A stretch of 64,000 bases of DNA from Fulvivirga sp. M361 (GTDB lineage Bacteria > Bacteroidota > Bacteroidia > Cytophagales > Cyclobacteriaceae): positions 62,001 through 126,000 of the forward strand of contig NZ_VKDC01000013.1 in assembly GCF_007097395.1 (NCBI RefSeq), in the 5' to 3' direction. The stretch's first letter is position 1, and every line of letters begins with the position of its first letter. Of the stretch, positions 46,481 through 55,701 are shown piece after piece. The notes under the pieces were generated by a model that saw nothing but the letters and a program-made list of their open reading frames with translations, did no database searches and had not been told where the DNA came from. Both the position numbers and the translations under genes were made by a program.

Positions 46481-47560
46481 TTAATGAAATAATTCAATTT
46501 TATTTAATGTAAAAACCATGTTTGAGATATCTCCTGTAACTTCATTTATTCTGGAGTTTGTAAAATATAAGTAGTTGTTGTAGATACTAAATGTATCTGC
46601 CCATTTAATTTTATCGCCTTCTGCCAGTGTGTGAATGCTTCCATCTTCCTTTCGATACATGATTTTGTTGTTTTCCAAATCAGCAAAATACAAATTACCC
46701 ATTTTGTCAAACACCATTCCGTCAGGGGCAGCGGTTTTAGCTTCAAGCTTAACATTTTTTTCCATTTGCCTTTTGTCCTCAACTTCAAGCATTTTAGTGC
46801 TTATGGAGTACAAGCTATAACCTGTCAGAGCATGAAAGTAAAGTCTGTCATGAGTAGTATCTAGTGCGATACCATCAGAGTGAACCGTATTCTCCCATTT
46901 TTTTCCGTCAAAGGTTAAATGGTCTTGTTCGGCTTTTGTTGACTCATGATCGTCAAGAACTCTTCTGAAAATGCCGGAAGCTATATCCAATATCAAAATG
47001 CCTGCCCTTCCTGAATCAGTAAAGTATATTTTGTTGTTCTTTTTATCTATGCGAAGATCGTTTATGTATGAATTAGGGTAATAACTATTTTTATCCAGGA
47101 TATAGGTTCGTATTAATTGGTTAGTTGTTAAGTCAAAAACAAAAATGCGAGGAGCATCCACCACATTTTTGAATAATGGATTTCTGGTGTCCAAAACGTA
47201 TAAACTGTTTTCAAACGCGACTACGGATTGCACCCCAACAAATTTGTTGTCTTCTACCGGCTGGTCGACCTCCCATGAGTTCCAGGTCGCATCCGGATAG
47301 CTTTTGTGGTTATCTGATGTGATTTCAACCACGGAATTGTCAACACCTTTTCTCCATCTCGGAAAGTTTACAAAAATGCGCCCCTGGTCGGTAACGGTGA
47401 CTCCGGTAACCTGCTGACCTTTGAATTCAGCAACTTGGATAACTTGTTTTCCAGCTCTATCAGTTTGTCCGGAGGTTGCAATAGCCGTGTTCTTGTCGGT
47501 TGCTTCTTTACAGGAAACGACCAATATCAGAACGTATAGCATATAAAGGTTTTTTTTCAT
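46481..47560 (-). CDS. Royal-jelly/yellow-like lipoprotein (beta-propeller)
   Basis: 359 residues. The lipoprotein signal is MKKNLYMLYVLILVVSCKE. The mature part matches the major royal jelly protein / yellow family: VTVTDQGRIFVNFPRWRKG, NSWEVDQPVEDNKFVGVQSVV, YINDLRIDKKNNKIYFTDSG, HSDGIALDTTHDRLYFHALTGYSLYSI. Bacterial members are six-bladed propellers related to SMP-30/gluconolactonase and are of uncertain function. It lies 29 bp after the VOC gene on the same strand and is probably co-transcribed with it. Confidence 0.85.
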   Translation of the reverse strand: MKKNLYMLYVLILVVSCKEATDKNTAIATSGQTDRAGKQVIQVAEFKGQQVTGVTVTDQGRIFVNFPRWRKGVDNSVVEITSDNHKSYPDATWNSWEVDQPVEDNKFVGVQSVVAFENSLYVLDTRNPLFKNVVDAPRIFVFDLTTNQLIRTYILDKNSYYPNSYINDLRIDKKNNKIYFTDSGRAGILILDIASGIFRRVLDDHESTKAEQDHLTFDGKKWENTVHSDGIALDTTHDRLYFHALTGYSLYSISTKMLEVEDKRQMEKNVKLEAKTAAPDGMVFDKMGNLYFADLENNKIMYRKEDGSIHTLAEGDKIKWADTFSIYNNYLYFTNSRINEVTGDISNMVFTLNKIELFH

Positions 47561-47589
47561 TTTGACTCAGTTTACAGGGATATTTGAAT

Positions 47590-48129
47590 TTAATTGACCT
47601 TTGAATATGCTCCTGAAGAATACGTTAGCTCATAACTATGCGTATATATTTCGAAAACAACTCCGAAGGGGTCCTCTACATAGCACATTTTATAGGGTTT
47701 GTCCTCTGGGAAGTATGCTCTAATGGGCATTCTTTGCTTACCACCGTTGGACACAATCTTTTCTACTAACTCTTCTATGTTTGGATCTTGTACGCAAAAA
47801 TGAAAAAGTCCGGTATGAAAAGGGTTGAATTCAGGTGCTTTTTTAGCTTTACCAGGAAAGGAAAATAATTCAATTCCAATTCCATCTGATGTTGCCAGGT
47901 GTGCAATTTCAAATTCTTCCCAATCTTCGCCAAAAACATCAATGCACATTTGTCCAATAGCGGTATCCCTTTCTTTTTTCACTTTGGAAGGCCCCATAAT
48001 GATATACCATCCCATTACTTCTGAATAGAATTTTACGGCTTCTGTAATATTTGGAACAGTAATGCCGATGTGTGAAAATGATTTTGGATAATTTTTATTT
48101 AGCGTCATATCTTCTGTTTTGAAGTTCAA
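47590..48129 (-). CDS. VOC-family (glyoxalase/dioxygenase-like) protein
   Basis: 179 residues with two paired VOC modules: SFSHIGITVPNITEAVKFYSEVMGWYIIMGP and GLFHFCVQDPNIEELVEKIVSNGGKQRMPIR, ending FGVVFEIYTHSYEL. Metal-binding positions are suggested by His in SHIGI and Glu in VFEIYTH. The activity could be lyase, dioxygenase or resistance; the sequence does not say. An ATG at 48108 (MTLNKNY) is an equally good start. It diverges from an HxlR regulator across 97 bp that hold a dyad symmetry, so it is probably the regulated gene. Confidence 0.85.
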   Translation of the reverse strand: MNFKTEDMTLNKNYPKSFSHIGITVPNITEAVKFYSEVMGWYIIMGPSKVKKERDTAIGQMCIDVFGEDWEEFEIAHLATSDGIGIELFSFPGKAKKAPEFNPFHTGLFHFCVQDPNIEELVEKIVSNGGKQRMPIRAYFPEDKPYKMCYVEDPFGVVFEIYTHSYELTYSSGAYSKVN

Positions 48130-48162
48130 AATAGGAATATATTTACCTGAACAGCAATAACC

Positions 48163-48185
48163 TACTAAGAAGTTATATAGTAACT
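48163..48185. promoter_or_regulatory. Candidate HxlR operator
   Basis: Two nested dyads in the divergent promoter: TACTA (48163-48167) with TAGTA (48178-48182), and AGTTA (48171-48175) with TAACT (48181-48185). TACT/AGTA half-sites are known from some HxlR-family operators such as that of YodB. The link to the gene at 48227 is inference from position. Confidence 0.5.
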
Positions 48186-48226
48186 AAAAAGTGTAAAATA
48201 CTGTATTTCAATGAATTAAAATTCAA

Positions 48227-48538
48227 ATGAATAAAGATAATTATTGCCCGCTTAACCATACAATGAGTCTAATAGGCACAAAGTGGAAGCCTTTGGTCTT
48301 ATTTCATTTATTGGATGGGCCTTTGCGCTCTGGAATATTACAGAAGAAAGTACCCGGAATTTCAAATAAGATGTTTACCCAAACAGTCAGGGAACTAGAG
48401 AGGGATGGTCTTATTTCCAGAAGGGTTTTTCCCGTTGTTCCTCCCAAAGTGGAATATCAGTTAAGTGATAGAGGGGAATCGCTTGAGAATATTTTAAGGA
48501 GTCTGGATAAGTGGGGGTTAGAAGATAGTCCTGAATAA
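48227..48538 (+). CDS. HxlR-family transcriptional regulator
   Basis: 103 residues, the usual size. It starts with the family pattern CPLNHTMSLIGTKWKPLVLFHLLDGPLRSGILQKKVPGISNKMFTQTVRELERDGLISRRVFPVVPPKVEYQLSDRGESL, a winged helix with the N-terminal cysteine at residue 6 that in some relatives senses electrophiles or oxidants. It diverges from the VOC gene and probably controls it through the dyad between them. Confidence 0.92.
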   Translation: MNKDNYCPLNHTMSLIGTKWKPLVLFHLLDGPLRSGILQKKVPGISNKMFTQTVRELERDGLISRRVFPVVPPKVEYQLSDRGESLENILRSLDKWGLEDSPE

Positions 48539-48653
48539 TTTCAGTGTACGTATGAGAGGAGTACAACATGGGACCCGCCTTGAGTTTCTTTAATTAAATA
48601 ATATCTTCAAAGATGTACTGACAGTATTTTATTGTGAGGATGTAACGTTTTAG

Positions 48654-49106
48654 CTAATTACCAACTTCTTTCCTCGTTGCGAGTAAAATGTGATCACACA
48701 CCAATACTACTTCATTCCGCTGATTGAAAACCTCCACATGCTCAACTACGGTACCCAGTTCAGGTTTTTTGGAGTCTGATTTTTCTGATATGGTTACCTC
48801 TACCCTTATCGTATCACCGATATGTACGGGTTTGATGAAGCGTAGTCTGTCGTATCCTTTTGAAAAAGCTTCGGGGTTGATTTCTGTGGCCGTCATGCCT
48901 ATGGCTACGCTGAAGGTTAGGGTGCCGTGCGCGATGCGTTGTTCGAAAGGTTGCGTTTTACACCATTCTGCGTCCATGTGATGCGGAAAAAAATCTCCCG
49001 TCTGGCCGGCATGTATAACAAAATCTGTTTCGGTAATGGTGCGCCCTAATGTTTTTCGGACAAATCCCATTTCATAGTCTTCAAAAAACTGTGATTTTAT
49101 ATGCAT
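48654..49106 (-). CDS. MaoC-family dehydratase (enoyl-CoA hydratase-like)
   Basis: 150 residues, single hot-dog domain. The MaoC active-site segment is [19 protein letters not shown], holding the usual Asp and His pair, followed by [15 protein letters not shown]. Such enzymes hydrate or dehydrate CoA esters. This is the last gene of an eight-gene operon that also includes two CoA-transferases, which fits a CoA-thioester step. An 84-bp gap separates it from the SDR gene. Confidence 0.88.
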   Translation of the reverse strand: MHIKSQFFEDYEMGFVRKTLGRTITETDFVIHAGQTGDFFPHHMDAEWCKTQPFEQRIAHGTLTFSVAIGMTATEINPEAFSKGYDRLRFIKPVHIGDTIRVEVTISEKSDSKKPELGTVVEHVEVFNQRNEVVLVCDHILLATRKEVGN

Positions 49107-49190
49107 AATTAGTCCTTATGTTTGATTGTGGAATCATTTAATATGGAGCTATTACATGCATAGCTCCATTGGTTTCAATAATAGCGGAAA

Positions 49191-49961
49191 TTATCTTCCC
49201 ATCCACCCTCCATCTACCAGCATAACAGCTCCGTGCATGTAAGAGGCTGCTTCAGAGCAGAGGAATACTGTTGGTCCGGCGAAATCTTCCGGCTGCCCCC
49301 AGCGTCCTGCCGGGATACGTCCAAGAATAGATTCTGCCCGTACAGGATCATTTCTTAAGGCTTCCGTATTGTCTGTGCTGATGTATCCTGGGGCTATGGC
49401 ATTGACATTGACACCTTTTCCTGCCCATTCATTGGCAAAAGCCATGGTTAACTGGCCTATAGCGCCTTTACTGGCAGCATATCCGGGTACAGTAATACCT
49501 CCCTGGAAGGTAAGCAATGAGGCTGTGAAAACGACTTTACCTGACCCACGAGCCACCATTTCTTTTCCAATCTCACGCGTAAGAATAAATTGTGCGTTTT
49601 GATTGACTTCTATTACTTTGTCCCACATGTCATCAGGATGTTCGGCGGCGGGCTTACGAAGAATGGTACCGGCATTATTCACCAGAATATCGATGACAGG
49701 GAAATCGGCTTTAGCTTCTGCGATGAATTTGTATAAAGCGTCCCGATCACTGAAGTCACAGGTATAAGCCCTGAAGTTTTTTCCTACACCCTTTACAGCT
49801 TTTTCTACTTCACTATCTTCTTTTTCCAGACTGGCGCTCACACCTATAATGTCTGCCCCGGCTTCTGCCAGGGCGATAGCCATTGCTTTACCAATTCCGC
49901 GTTTGCAACCTGTTACCAGGGCTGTTTTCCCATCTAATTGAAATTTATTGAGAATGCTCAT
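49191..49961 (-). CDS. SDR dehydrogenase, KduD-like (2-deoxy-D-gluconate 3-dehydrogenase type)
   Basis: 256 residues. Cofactor motif TGCKRGIG (17-24), NNAG (95-98) and catalytic Ser148, Tyr161, Lys165 in TASLLTFQGGITVPGYAASKGA. The whole chain resembles KduD, which interconverts keto-deoxy sugar acids with NAD. In this operon it probably oxidises a sugar-acid intermediate. It starts 32 bp after the zinc dehydrogenase. Confidence 0.88.
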   Translation of the reverse strand: MSILNKFQLDGKTALVTGCKRGIGKAMAIALAEAGADIIGVSASLEKEDSEVEKAVKGVGKNFRAYTCDFSDRDALYKFIAEAKADFPVIDILVNNAGTILRKPAAEHPDDMWDKVIEVNQNAQFILTREIGKEMVARGSGKVVFTASLLTFQGGITVPGYAASKGAIGQLTMAFANEWAGKGVNVNAIAPGYISTDNTEALRNDPVRAESILGRIPAGRWGQPEDFAGPTVFLCSEAASYMHGAVMLVDGGWMGR

Positions 49962-49993
49962 CTTTATTTATAGGTTAAATCTCTGTTGTATTG

Positions 49994-51010
49994 TTAAGAC
50001 TGACAGTCGAGAAGGTATTTCATACCGGCAGGATTACCTGCTATGGTCTCAAAAACCTGTTGGACATTTCCTAAAGGCTCTACCTGGGTGATCAACTTTT
50101 CAAAAGGTATGGTATGTTGAGAGATCATTTGAATTGATTCTTCATAATCTTCCGGCTCATAGACACGCGCACCAATCAGTTTCAGTTCTTTCCAGAAAAA
50201 CTGGAAAAGGTCAACATTTTTCGGCTCTCCATGGATCGCCACCATAACGATGCGCCCCCGAATGCCAGCAACTTTTGTCATCACGTCCAATGCAGGCTGT
50301 ACACCGGCTACTTCAAACACCACATCTGCTAATGAACCGCCGGTTTCACCTTCCACAAAGGTTACCAGGTCGGTTTTAGTTGGGTTGATTACTGTAAATC
50401 CCAGGCTTTCCGCCAATGCAATACGTGTCTCATTGACTTCGGAAATGATTACACGAGCGACCTTTTCTTTCGCCACCATAGCTACCAGTAAGCCAATTGG
50501 ACCACCTCCCAGTACCACTGCTGTCTCACCGGCAGCTACCCCGGCCATACGCACATCATGGCAGGCTACCGAAAGTGGTTCGATCAGTGCGGCCAGCTTC
50601 ATATCTATGGTATCCGGTAATTTGTGTAAAGTGAATGCCGGAACATTCCAAAAGGCTTGCATCGCACCCGGGCTATCGATGCCGATGAATTTCAGCTCTT
50701 TGCAAATGTGGCTGTATCCCTTGTCGCTGGGTTTTTCCGCGCGATTATCCAAAGGACGTACCACTACTTTTTCTCCTACGGAAAAATCATTAACACCTTC
50801 ACCTATGGCATCAATTTCACCGGACATTTCGTGACCTATGCTTTGAGGTATTTGCACTCGCTTGTCCATTGCACCATGGTAAATGTGTACGTCGGTGCCG
50901 CAAACGCCACAGTAAGCTACTTTTATTCGTACTTCACCGGCTTGTGGAGGTTCAATTTCCCTGTCCACTACTGAGAAGGTTTTATTGCCTTCATATAATG
51001 TTGCCTTCAT
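49994..51010 (-). CDS. Zinc-dependent alcohol dehydrogenase, MDR family
   Basis: 338 residues. Catalytic zinc ligands: Cys in YCGVCGTDVHIYHG and His-Glu in QSIGHEMSGEI. The nucleotide-binding motif is AVVLGGGPIGLLVAMVAKE. The four-cysteine structural zinc loop usual in this family (compare CGSCDACQSGKSNCC in the enzyme at 59648) is absent and replaced by VRPLDNRAEKPSDKGYSHICKELKFIG, so it is likely an MDR member without the structural zinc. Relatives oxidise sugars or polyols (sorbitol, L-threonine, galactitol phosphate). Confidence 0.87.
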   Translation of the reverse strand: MKATLYEGNKTFSVVDREIEPPQAGEVRIKVAYCGVCGTDVHIYHGAMDKRVQIPQSIGHEMSGEIDAIGEGVNDFSVGEKVVVRPLDNRAEKPSDKGYSHICKELKFIGIDSPGAMQAFWNVPAFTLHKLPDTIDMKLAALIEPLSVACHDVRMAGVAAGETAVVLGGGPIGLLVAMVAKEKVARVIISEVNETRIALAESLGFTVINPTKTDLVTFVEGETGGSLADVVFEVAGVQPALDVMTKVAGIRGRIVMVAIHGEPKNVDLFQFFWKELKLIGARVYEPEDYEESIQMISQHTIPFEKLITQVEPLGNVQQVFETIAGNPAGMKYLLDCQS

Positions 51011-51064
51011 ATCTAGAGGTATAGCTAAGTTGAATAATTATTTATCTGTTTTAAGGTATATTTC

Positions 51065-52141
51065 TTATCCTACATTAGGGTAATCAGGTTTTACGCCGCC
51101 TGCATCGCTCGAAGCATATGCCGCTTCCACTACGAGCATAGTGTTTAAAAGATCGTCTATGGAGGTTTCAAGCAGGTCGGATGAGCCCTCTACAAAACGC
51201 ATGAGTGATGACATGGTACCTATAAATGCATCAGGAAACCAGGAGCCTGGAATTTCAACAGTTTTCCATTCAGGCGCTTTATCCTCTTCTAAAATGCAGT
51301 ATTCAAACAGGTCTGGCTGACCCTCCGGGTAGTCCATCAAAAGGCCCATACGTGCATAAATAGAGCCTTTGGTACCTTCCCATTTTACATAACTTTCCTG
51401 GTGTTGCCGCCCGAAATTATGATCATGGTTTGTGCTCACCAGTGCACGCATGGCATCACCATATTCAAAAATCACATTGGTCCGGGTAGAAGACATCTTT
51501 TTTGCCGGATGCCGAACGGTTTTAGCCATTATAGAAGTGGGATTACCTAGAAACGATCGTACCAAATCGATATGATGGATGCTGTGTTGCTGGATTTCCA
51601 GCCGCGGATGATACATTACATTTGGAAAGATCTCCCAGGGAGTGTATACAGTTACACGTACTTCCATATCATATAATTCGCCAACGGCCCCTGAGTCTAT
51701 AATGCCGCGGGCGGCATTAATGAACGGAGCAAAACGTAGCTGACAGTTTACTGCTGCCACTAATTTCTTTTGCTTGCAGACTTCTATGATCTCCATCGTC
51801 TGCTCGTAGTAGTCGCCTAAGGGTTTTTGTATCAGCACAGGTGCTCCATCCGGCAGCTTTTTTAGTGTATCTACGAATTGACTGGGCATCAGGGTCAGGT
51901 CATATATGGCGTTTTCCGGAGCTTGCGCTACAGCGTCTTCCACGGTGTCGAAGACGCGTGGGATGTCAAATTTCTTAGCTAGTTTTCTGGCTCTTTCTTT
52001 TGTTCTGTTGGTAATGCCGTATACTTCAAAGCCTGCCTGACGATAAGCAGGTAAATGGGCATCATTTACGATCCCCCCGGCACCGATGATAACGATGGGC
52101 ATGTTAGTGTTAGGTAGTGTTTGCTCATATTTTAATTTCAT
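51065..52141 (-). CDS. Gfo/Idh/MocA-family oxidoreductase
   Basis: 358 residues from ATG 52141 (MKLKYEQTLP), which lies one base past the previous stop. The Rossmann start is MPIVIIGAGGIVNDAHLPAYRQAG; the family's EKP-like motif appears as VLIQKPLGDYYEQT, and a histidine-rich active-site segment reads LEIQQHSIHHIDLVRSFLG. These enzymes oxidise sugars or inositols with NAD(P). In the operon it is a plausible first oxidation step. Confidence 0.88.
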   Translation of the reverse strand: MKLKYEQTLPNTNMPIVIIGAGGIVNDAHLPAYRQAGFEVYGITNRTKERARKLAKKFDIPRVFDTVEDAVAQAPENAIYDLTLMPSQFVDTLKKLPDGAPVLIQKPLGDYYEQTMEIIEVCKQKKLVAAVNCQLRFAPFINAARGIIDSGAVGELYDMEVRVTVYTPWEIFPNVMYHPRLEIQQHSIHHIDLVRSFLGNPTSIMAKTVRHPAKKMSSTRTNVIFEYGDAMRALVSTNHDHNFGRQHQESYVKWEGTKGSIYARMGLLMDYPEGQPDLFEYCILEEDKAPEWKTVEIPGSWFPDAFIGTMSSLMRFVEGSSDLLETSIDDLLNTMLVVEAAYASSDAGGVKPDYPNVG

Positions 52142-52142
52142 G

Positions 52143-53393
52143 TCAATAGGTTTTATTGAGTTTCCATATTGGGTCAATTTGCTGCTGAGCGTTGTCTAAC
52201 AGCTTTTGTATATTTTTATCGGTATTGATCACGTCAAGTACCAATTGATCAATGATGGTGGCGATGTCTGACCAGTTGCTCATGCGTGGTAGTTCACGGG
52301 CATTCTGATGTAACTCCTCTAATTTGTGATAATAAGGTACCTCGGTGTTTACATCAGGGTCATGCCAGGTGGATTTGCGGCATCCTATACCTCCTTCCAT
52401 GGTCATCAGTTTATCGTTTGCCGGATTGACGGCAAATCGCATAAAATCATAAGCGACCTCTTTCTTTTTGCATCCCACACCAAGTGCGTACATCCAGTAG
52501 GCATTGAGCGATACTCCTTTTCCCGTTGGCCCGGCGGGTACATTAGTTATTTCTACTTTACCTTTCACCTTGGAATCCGGATGCACCTCACACATTGAGG
52601 CAAAGCCGAACCAGTTCACCATCATGGCCAGCTGACCTTCTGCGAATGCCATACCGGATTTTACAGAGTCAAATTCCCGGGAGTCAGGATGAATAACCTC
52701 CGTGTTTTGTAACATATCACGGTAGTATTGCATACCTTCCAAAGCCTGTGGAGAGTTGATTACGATGTGACCATCTTTTGTTAACAATTCGCCTCCACGT
52801 GTCCAGAGTTGCAGGCAAAAATCAAAGACAGTGTTATGGCCGTCAGGGTAGGCTGCGAAAACGGTTCCAAAGAGATTTTGCTTAGGCCGATGAAAAAAAG
52901 TGGCCACTTCTTTAAGCTCATCCCAGGTCCCGGGAACAGAAAGTTCCTTCCCGTATTTTTCCAGAAAGGTAGATTGCTCTTCTTCTGATTCGAACAGATC
53001 TTTACGATAGATCAAACACTCCGGACCGTCATGAAAGGGAAGTGCATAAGTACTTCCATCAAACTCTTGCATGCCAAGTAGGGAAGGGGCCCAGCCCGCA
53101 GGGAATTTTTCAGGAGAGTATCGTTTTATAAAAGGCGAGAGGTTTTCCAGGTGATTGTTTTCAACCGCTTCTGTAATCCAGTCCGTGTTAATAAAGGCTA
53201 TATCCCAATCACCGTTCTTAAGACCATTGTTTTTTAGAATGGTATCGTAAAGAGGGTGCAGGTCCATAGCTACTGCATCCAGTTCTAATTGACACCCCGA
53301 TTCCTTGCAAAATGCCTCCCAAATTTTTTCAATGGCAGATTCGAACGGATCAAATTTTCGTATAGCTATTCTGAATTTATTGCTGCCGGTCAT
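52143..53393 (-). CDS. Solute-binding-protein homologue without signal peptide (B)
   Basis: 416 residues with the fold pattern of extracellular carbohydrate-binding proteins of ABC importers: DWDIAFINTDWITEAVENNHLENLSPFI, YALPFHDGPECLIYRKDLFE, PGTWDELKEVATFF, ALEGMQYYRDML, FAEGQLAMMVNWFG and KKKEVAYDFMRFAVNP. The N-terminus MTGSNKFRIAIRKFDPFES is hydrophilic: no signal peptide, lipobox or membrane segment, and no upstream start codon would add one because the preceding gene ends one base before. The protein is therefore predicted cytoplasmic. No ABC permease or ATPase gene is nearby. Confidence 0.82.
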   Translation of the reverse strand: MTGSNKFRIAIRKFDPFESAIEKIWEAFCKESGCQLELDAVAMDLHPLYDTILKNNGLKNGDWDIAFINTDWITEAVENNHLENLSPFIKRYSPEKFPAGWAPSLLGMQEFDGSTYALPFHDGPECLIYRKDLFESEEEQSTFLEKYGKELSVPGTWDELKEVATFFHRPKQNLFGTVFAAYPDGHNTVFDFCLQLWTRGGELLTKDGHIVINSPQALEGMQYYRDMLQNTEVIHPDSREFDSVKSGMAFAEGQLAMMVNWFGFASMCEVHPDSKVKGKVEITNVPAGPTGKGVSLNAYWMYALGVGCKKKEVAYDFMRFAVNPANDKLMTMEGGIGCRKSTWHDPDVNTEVPYYHKLEELHQNARELPRMSNWSDIATIIDQLVLDVINTDKNIQKLLDNAQQQIDPIWKLNKTY

Positions 53394-53394
53394 T

Positions 53395-54540
53395 TTAATT
53401 CGCGATTAGTTCGTTCGTAATAGCTTTTGTGTGTTCTCCCAATGCAGGGGAGCCTACGGATGAAGTAAGCAGGTCGCCATCTATTTTTATAGGACACCGA
53501 GTGGTTTCATAGGTAAAACCATCTCCCATCGTTACGGGCTGGATCATATTAAGGACTTTGAAGGCTTCATGTTCCAACAGCCTGTGCCAGTCCATTACTT
53601 CTGCACACCAGATATCGGCAGGCTCCAGAACAGATAGCCACTTTTGTGTCGGGGCAGTGCGGAGGTGATCGGCCAGTATTTTTTTGATTTCGTCACGTTT
53701 TTCATACCAGCTTGCTACTTCGGTATAGTTTTTCAGGTCTGCGCACCCGAGGAGGTCACCCAGTACGGGAATAGCTCCCATAGCCAGCGCCAGAAAACCG
53801 TCTTGCGTCCTGTAAACCCCATAGGGAGCCCCAAGGTAGGCATGTGCGTTGTTAAAAGCTGTTCTCTCTGTAGGAGCTCCACCGTCATGATAGTAGGTGG
53901 TGATGGTTTCAAATTGGAAATCAAGGATTGATTCTAGCATGCTTACGCTCACCTTTGTACCTTGCTGTGACTTTTTACGGTGAACCAGTGCGGCCAAAAT
54001 ACCCTGGACCAAATGTGACCCTGAAAGGATGTCTACAATGGCCAACCCCATGGGCACCGGGCCTTTACCGGCATTACCACTGAGCCAGGTTAGTCCGGAG
54101 AGTGATTGCAAAAGCAGGTCCTGACCTGGTTTTTTAGACCAGGGGCCTTCTGATCCATAACCGGAAATTTCACCGTATACGATACCTGGGTTAATCTCCT
54201 TTACTGTTTCATAATCAAAACCAAGCCGCTCTATTACACCCGGACGAAAGTTATGCACCAAAACGTCTGCCCGGGCAATTAATTTCATGACCTTTTCTTT
54301 GTCAGCCTTTTGTTTTAAATCGGCTTGAAAGCTCTCCTTATTTCGATTGATTGCCTGGAATACGGAGGACTCATTATTTATGATGGTATTAGAGACATAG
54401 AGTGTACGACAAATATCCCCTGTTTCGGGCCGCTCAACTTTAATGACCCTTGCGCCAAGATCTGCCAGCCTCAGTGTGGCTGAGGGTGCGGATAGAAACT
54501 GACTGAGGTCTATAATCAATATATCTTCAAGTGGTTTCAT
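53395..54540 (-). CDS. CaiB/BaiF-family CoA-transferase (family III), second copy
   Basis: 381 residues from ATG 54540; a start at 54564 would overlap the upstream gene. Family III features: [83 protein letters not shown] and the segment [21 protein letters not shown] that holds the catalytic aspartate. Such enzymes move CoA between carboxylic acids. It is clearly paralogous to the next gene upstream and may form a mixed complex with it or act at another step. Confidence 0.88.
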   Translation of the reverse strand: MKPLEDILIIDLSQFLSAPSATLRLADLGARVIKVERPETGDICRTLYVSNTIINNESSVFQAINRNKESFQADLKQKADKEKVMKLIARADVLVHNFRPGVIERLGFDYETVKEINPGIVYGEISGYGSEGPWSKKPGQDLLLQSLSGLTWLSGNAGKGPVPMGLAIVDILSGSHLVQGILAALVHRKKSQQGTKVSVSMLESILDFQFETITTYYHDGGAPTERTAFNNAHAYLGAPYGVYRTQDGFLALAMGAIPVLGDLLGCADLKNYTEVASWYEKRDEIKKILADHLRTAPTQKWLSVLEPADIWCAEVMDWHRLLEHEAFKVLNMIQPVTMGDGFTYETTRCPIKIDGDLLTSSVGSPALGEHTKAITNELIAN

Positions 54541-54553
54541 TTGTTTTCTACCT

Positions 54554-55696
54554 TTATAAGCCAAATTCTCTCATTATATCTTCTGTGTGCTGACCGACTC
54601 TCGGAGCAGGTTTGGAGGCAAAGATCCGTTGGTCATTCAGGCGGATGGCACATCGGGTAGTGTGTACCTGTTCACCATTGATCAGGTTTAATTTCTGATC
54701 CATTTTCAGTACTTTGTAAGCTTCATGTCGAAGTAAATCGTCATAATTGAATACATCAGAAGCCCAGATCCCGGCAAAGTCCAGGACAGCCAGCCACTCG
54801 CTGGTTTTTTTCTCAGATAATACACCCTGAAGGATATCCATAATATCATCTCGTTGGGTGAACCAGGAGGACTTATCTGAAAATGCTGTTAACTCCTTGC
54901 AGTCAAGTAACTTTCCTAATTCTGTAAGTTCACCCATGGCCAATGCGATGTAACCGTCTTCCGTTTTATAGATGCCGTATGGAGCACTGAGGTAGGCATG
55001 GGCATTGCCTTTACTGGCACGCTGAGGTAGTTTTTTCCCATCGTTGAGATGGGTTGTGATCAATTCAAACTGAAAATCAAGCATGGATTCCAGCAGACTG
55101 ACCTCTACCAGGGCGCCCTGGCCCGATTTGCCGCGACGTATGAGGGCGGCTAAGACTCCGTGAACAAGGTGTGTGCCTGTGATAATGTCAGCTACGGCCA
55201 GACCGAATGGTGTGGGATCATCTTTTGCATCTCCGGACAAATTGACCAGGCCTGATAAGCACTGGACAAGCAGGTCCTGTCCTGGCTTCTTTGCCCATGG
55301 CCCTTCTTTGCCATAACCCGTGACCTCACCGTAAATTATCCCGGGATGGATCTTTTTCACTGCGGGATAGTCCAGGCCTATTTTTTCCATGACACCCGGA
55401 CGGAAGTTATGGGTCATAACATCGGCCTGGGTAATAAGTTTTTTCACTCTCTCCAGATCGTCAGGGTCTTTCAGGTTGGCTGTATAGGATTCTTTATTTC
55501 TGTTTACTGTGTGAAACACAAGACTGCTACCATCTACAAACAGGTTTTTGATAGCGATTTTTCGCCCTCCTTCGCCATGTGTTGGTCGCTCTATCTTAAT
55601 GACCCTGGCGCCCAGGTCAGCGAGGCGCAGTCCGGCAGAGGGGCCAGCCATGAATTGGCAAAATTCCAGTACAGTTATTCCTTCCAGTGGCTTCAT
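54554..55696 (-). CDS. CaiB/BaiF-family CoA-transferase (family III), first copy
   Basis: 380 residues. It has the same landmarks as the following gene: [78 protein letters not shown] and the catalytic-aspartate segment [21 protein letters not shown]. It starts 5 bp after the first binding-protein gene, so translation is tightly coupled. The two copies are similar along their whole length, consistent with tandem duplication followed by divergence. Confidence 0.88.
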   Translation of the reverse strand: MKPLEGITVLEFCQFMAGPSAGLRLADLGARVIKIERPTHGEGGRKIAIKNLFVDGSSLVFHTVNRNKESYTANLKDPDDLERVKKLITQADVMTHNFRPGVMEKIGLDYPAVKKIHPGIIYGEVTGYGKEGPWAKKPGQDLLVQCLSGLVNLSGDAKDDPTPFGLAVADIITGTHLVHGVLAALIRRGKSGQGALVEVSLLESMLDFQFELITTHLNDGKKLPQRASKGNAHAYLSAPYGIYKTEDGYIALAMGELTELGKLLDCKELTAFSDKSSWFTQRDDIMDILQGVLSEKKTSEWLAVLDFAGIWASDVFNYDDLLRHEAYKVLKMDQKLNLINGEQVHTTRCAIRLNDQRIFASKPAPRVGQHTEDIMREFGL

Positions 55697-55701
55697 CTTA
55701 A

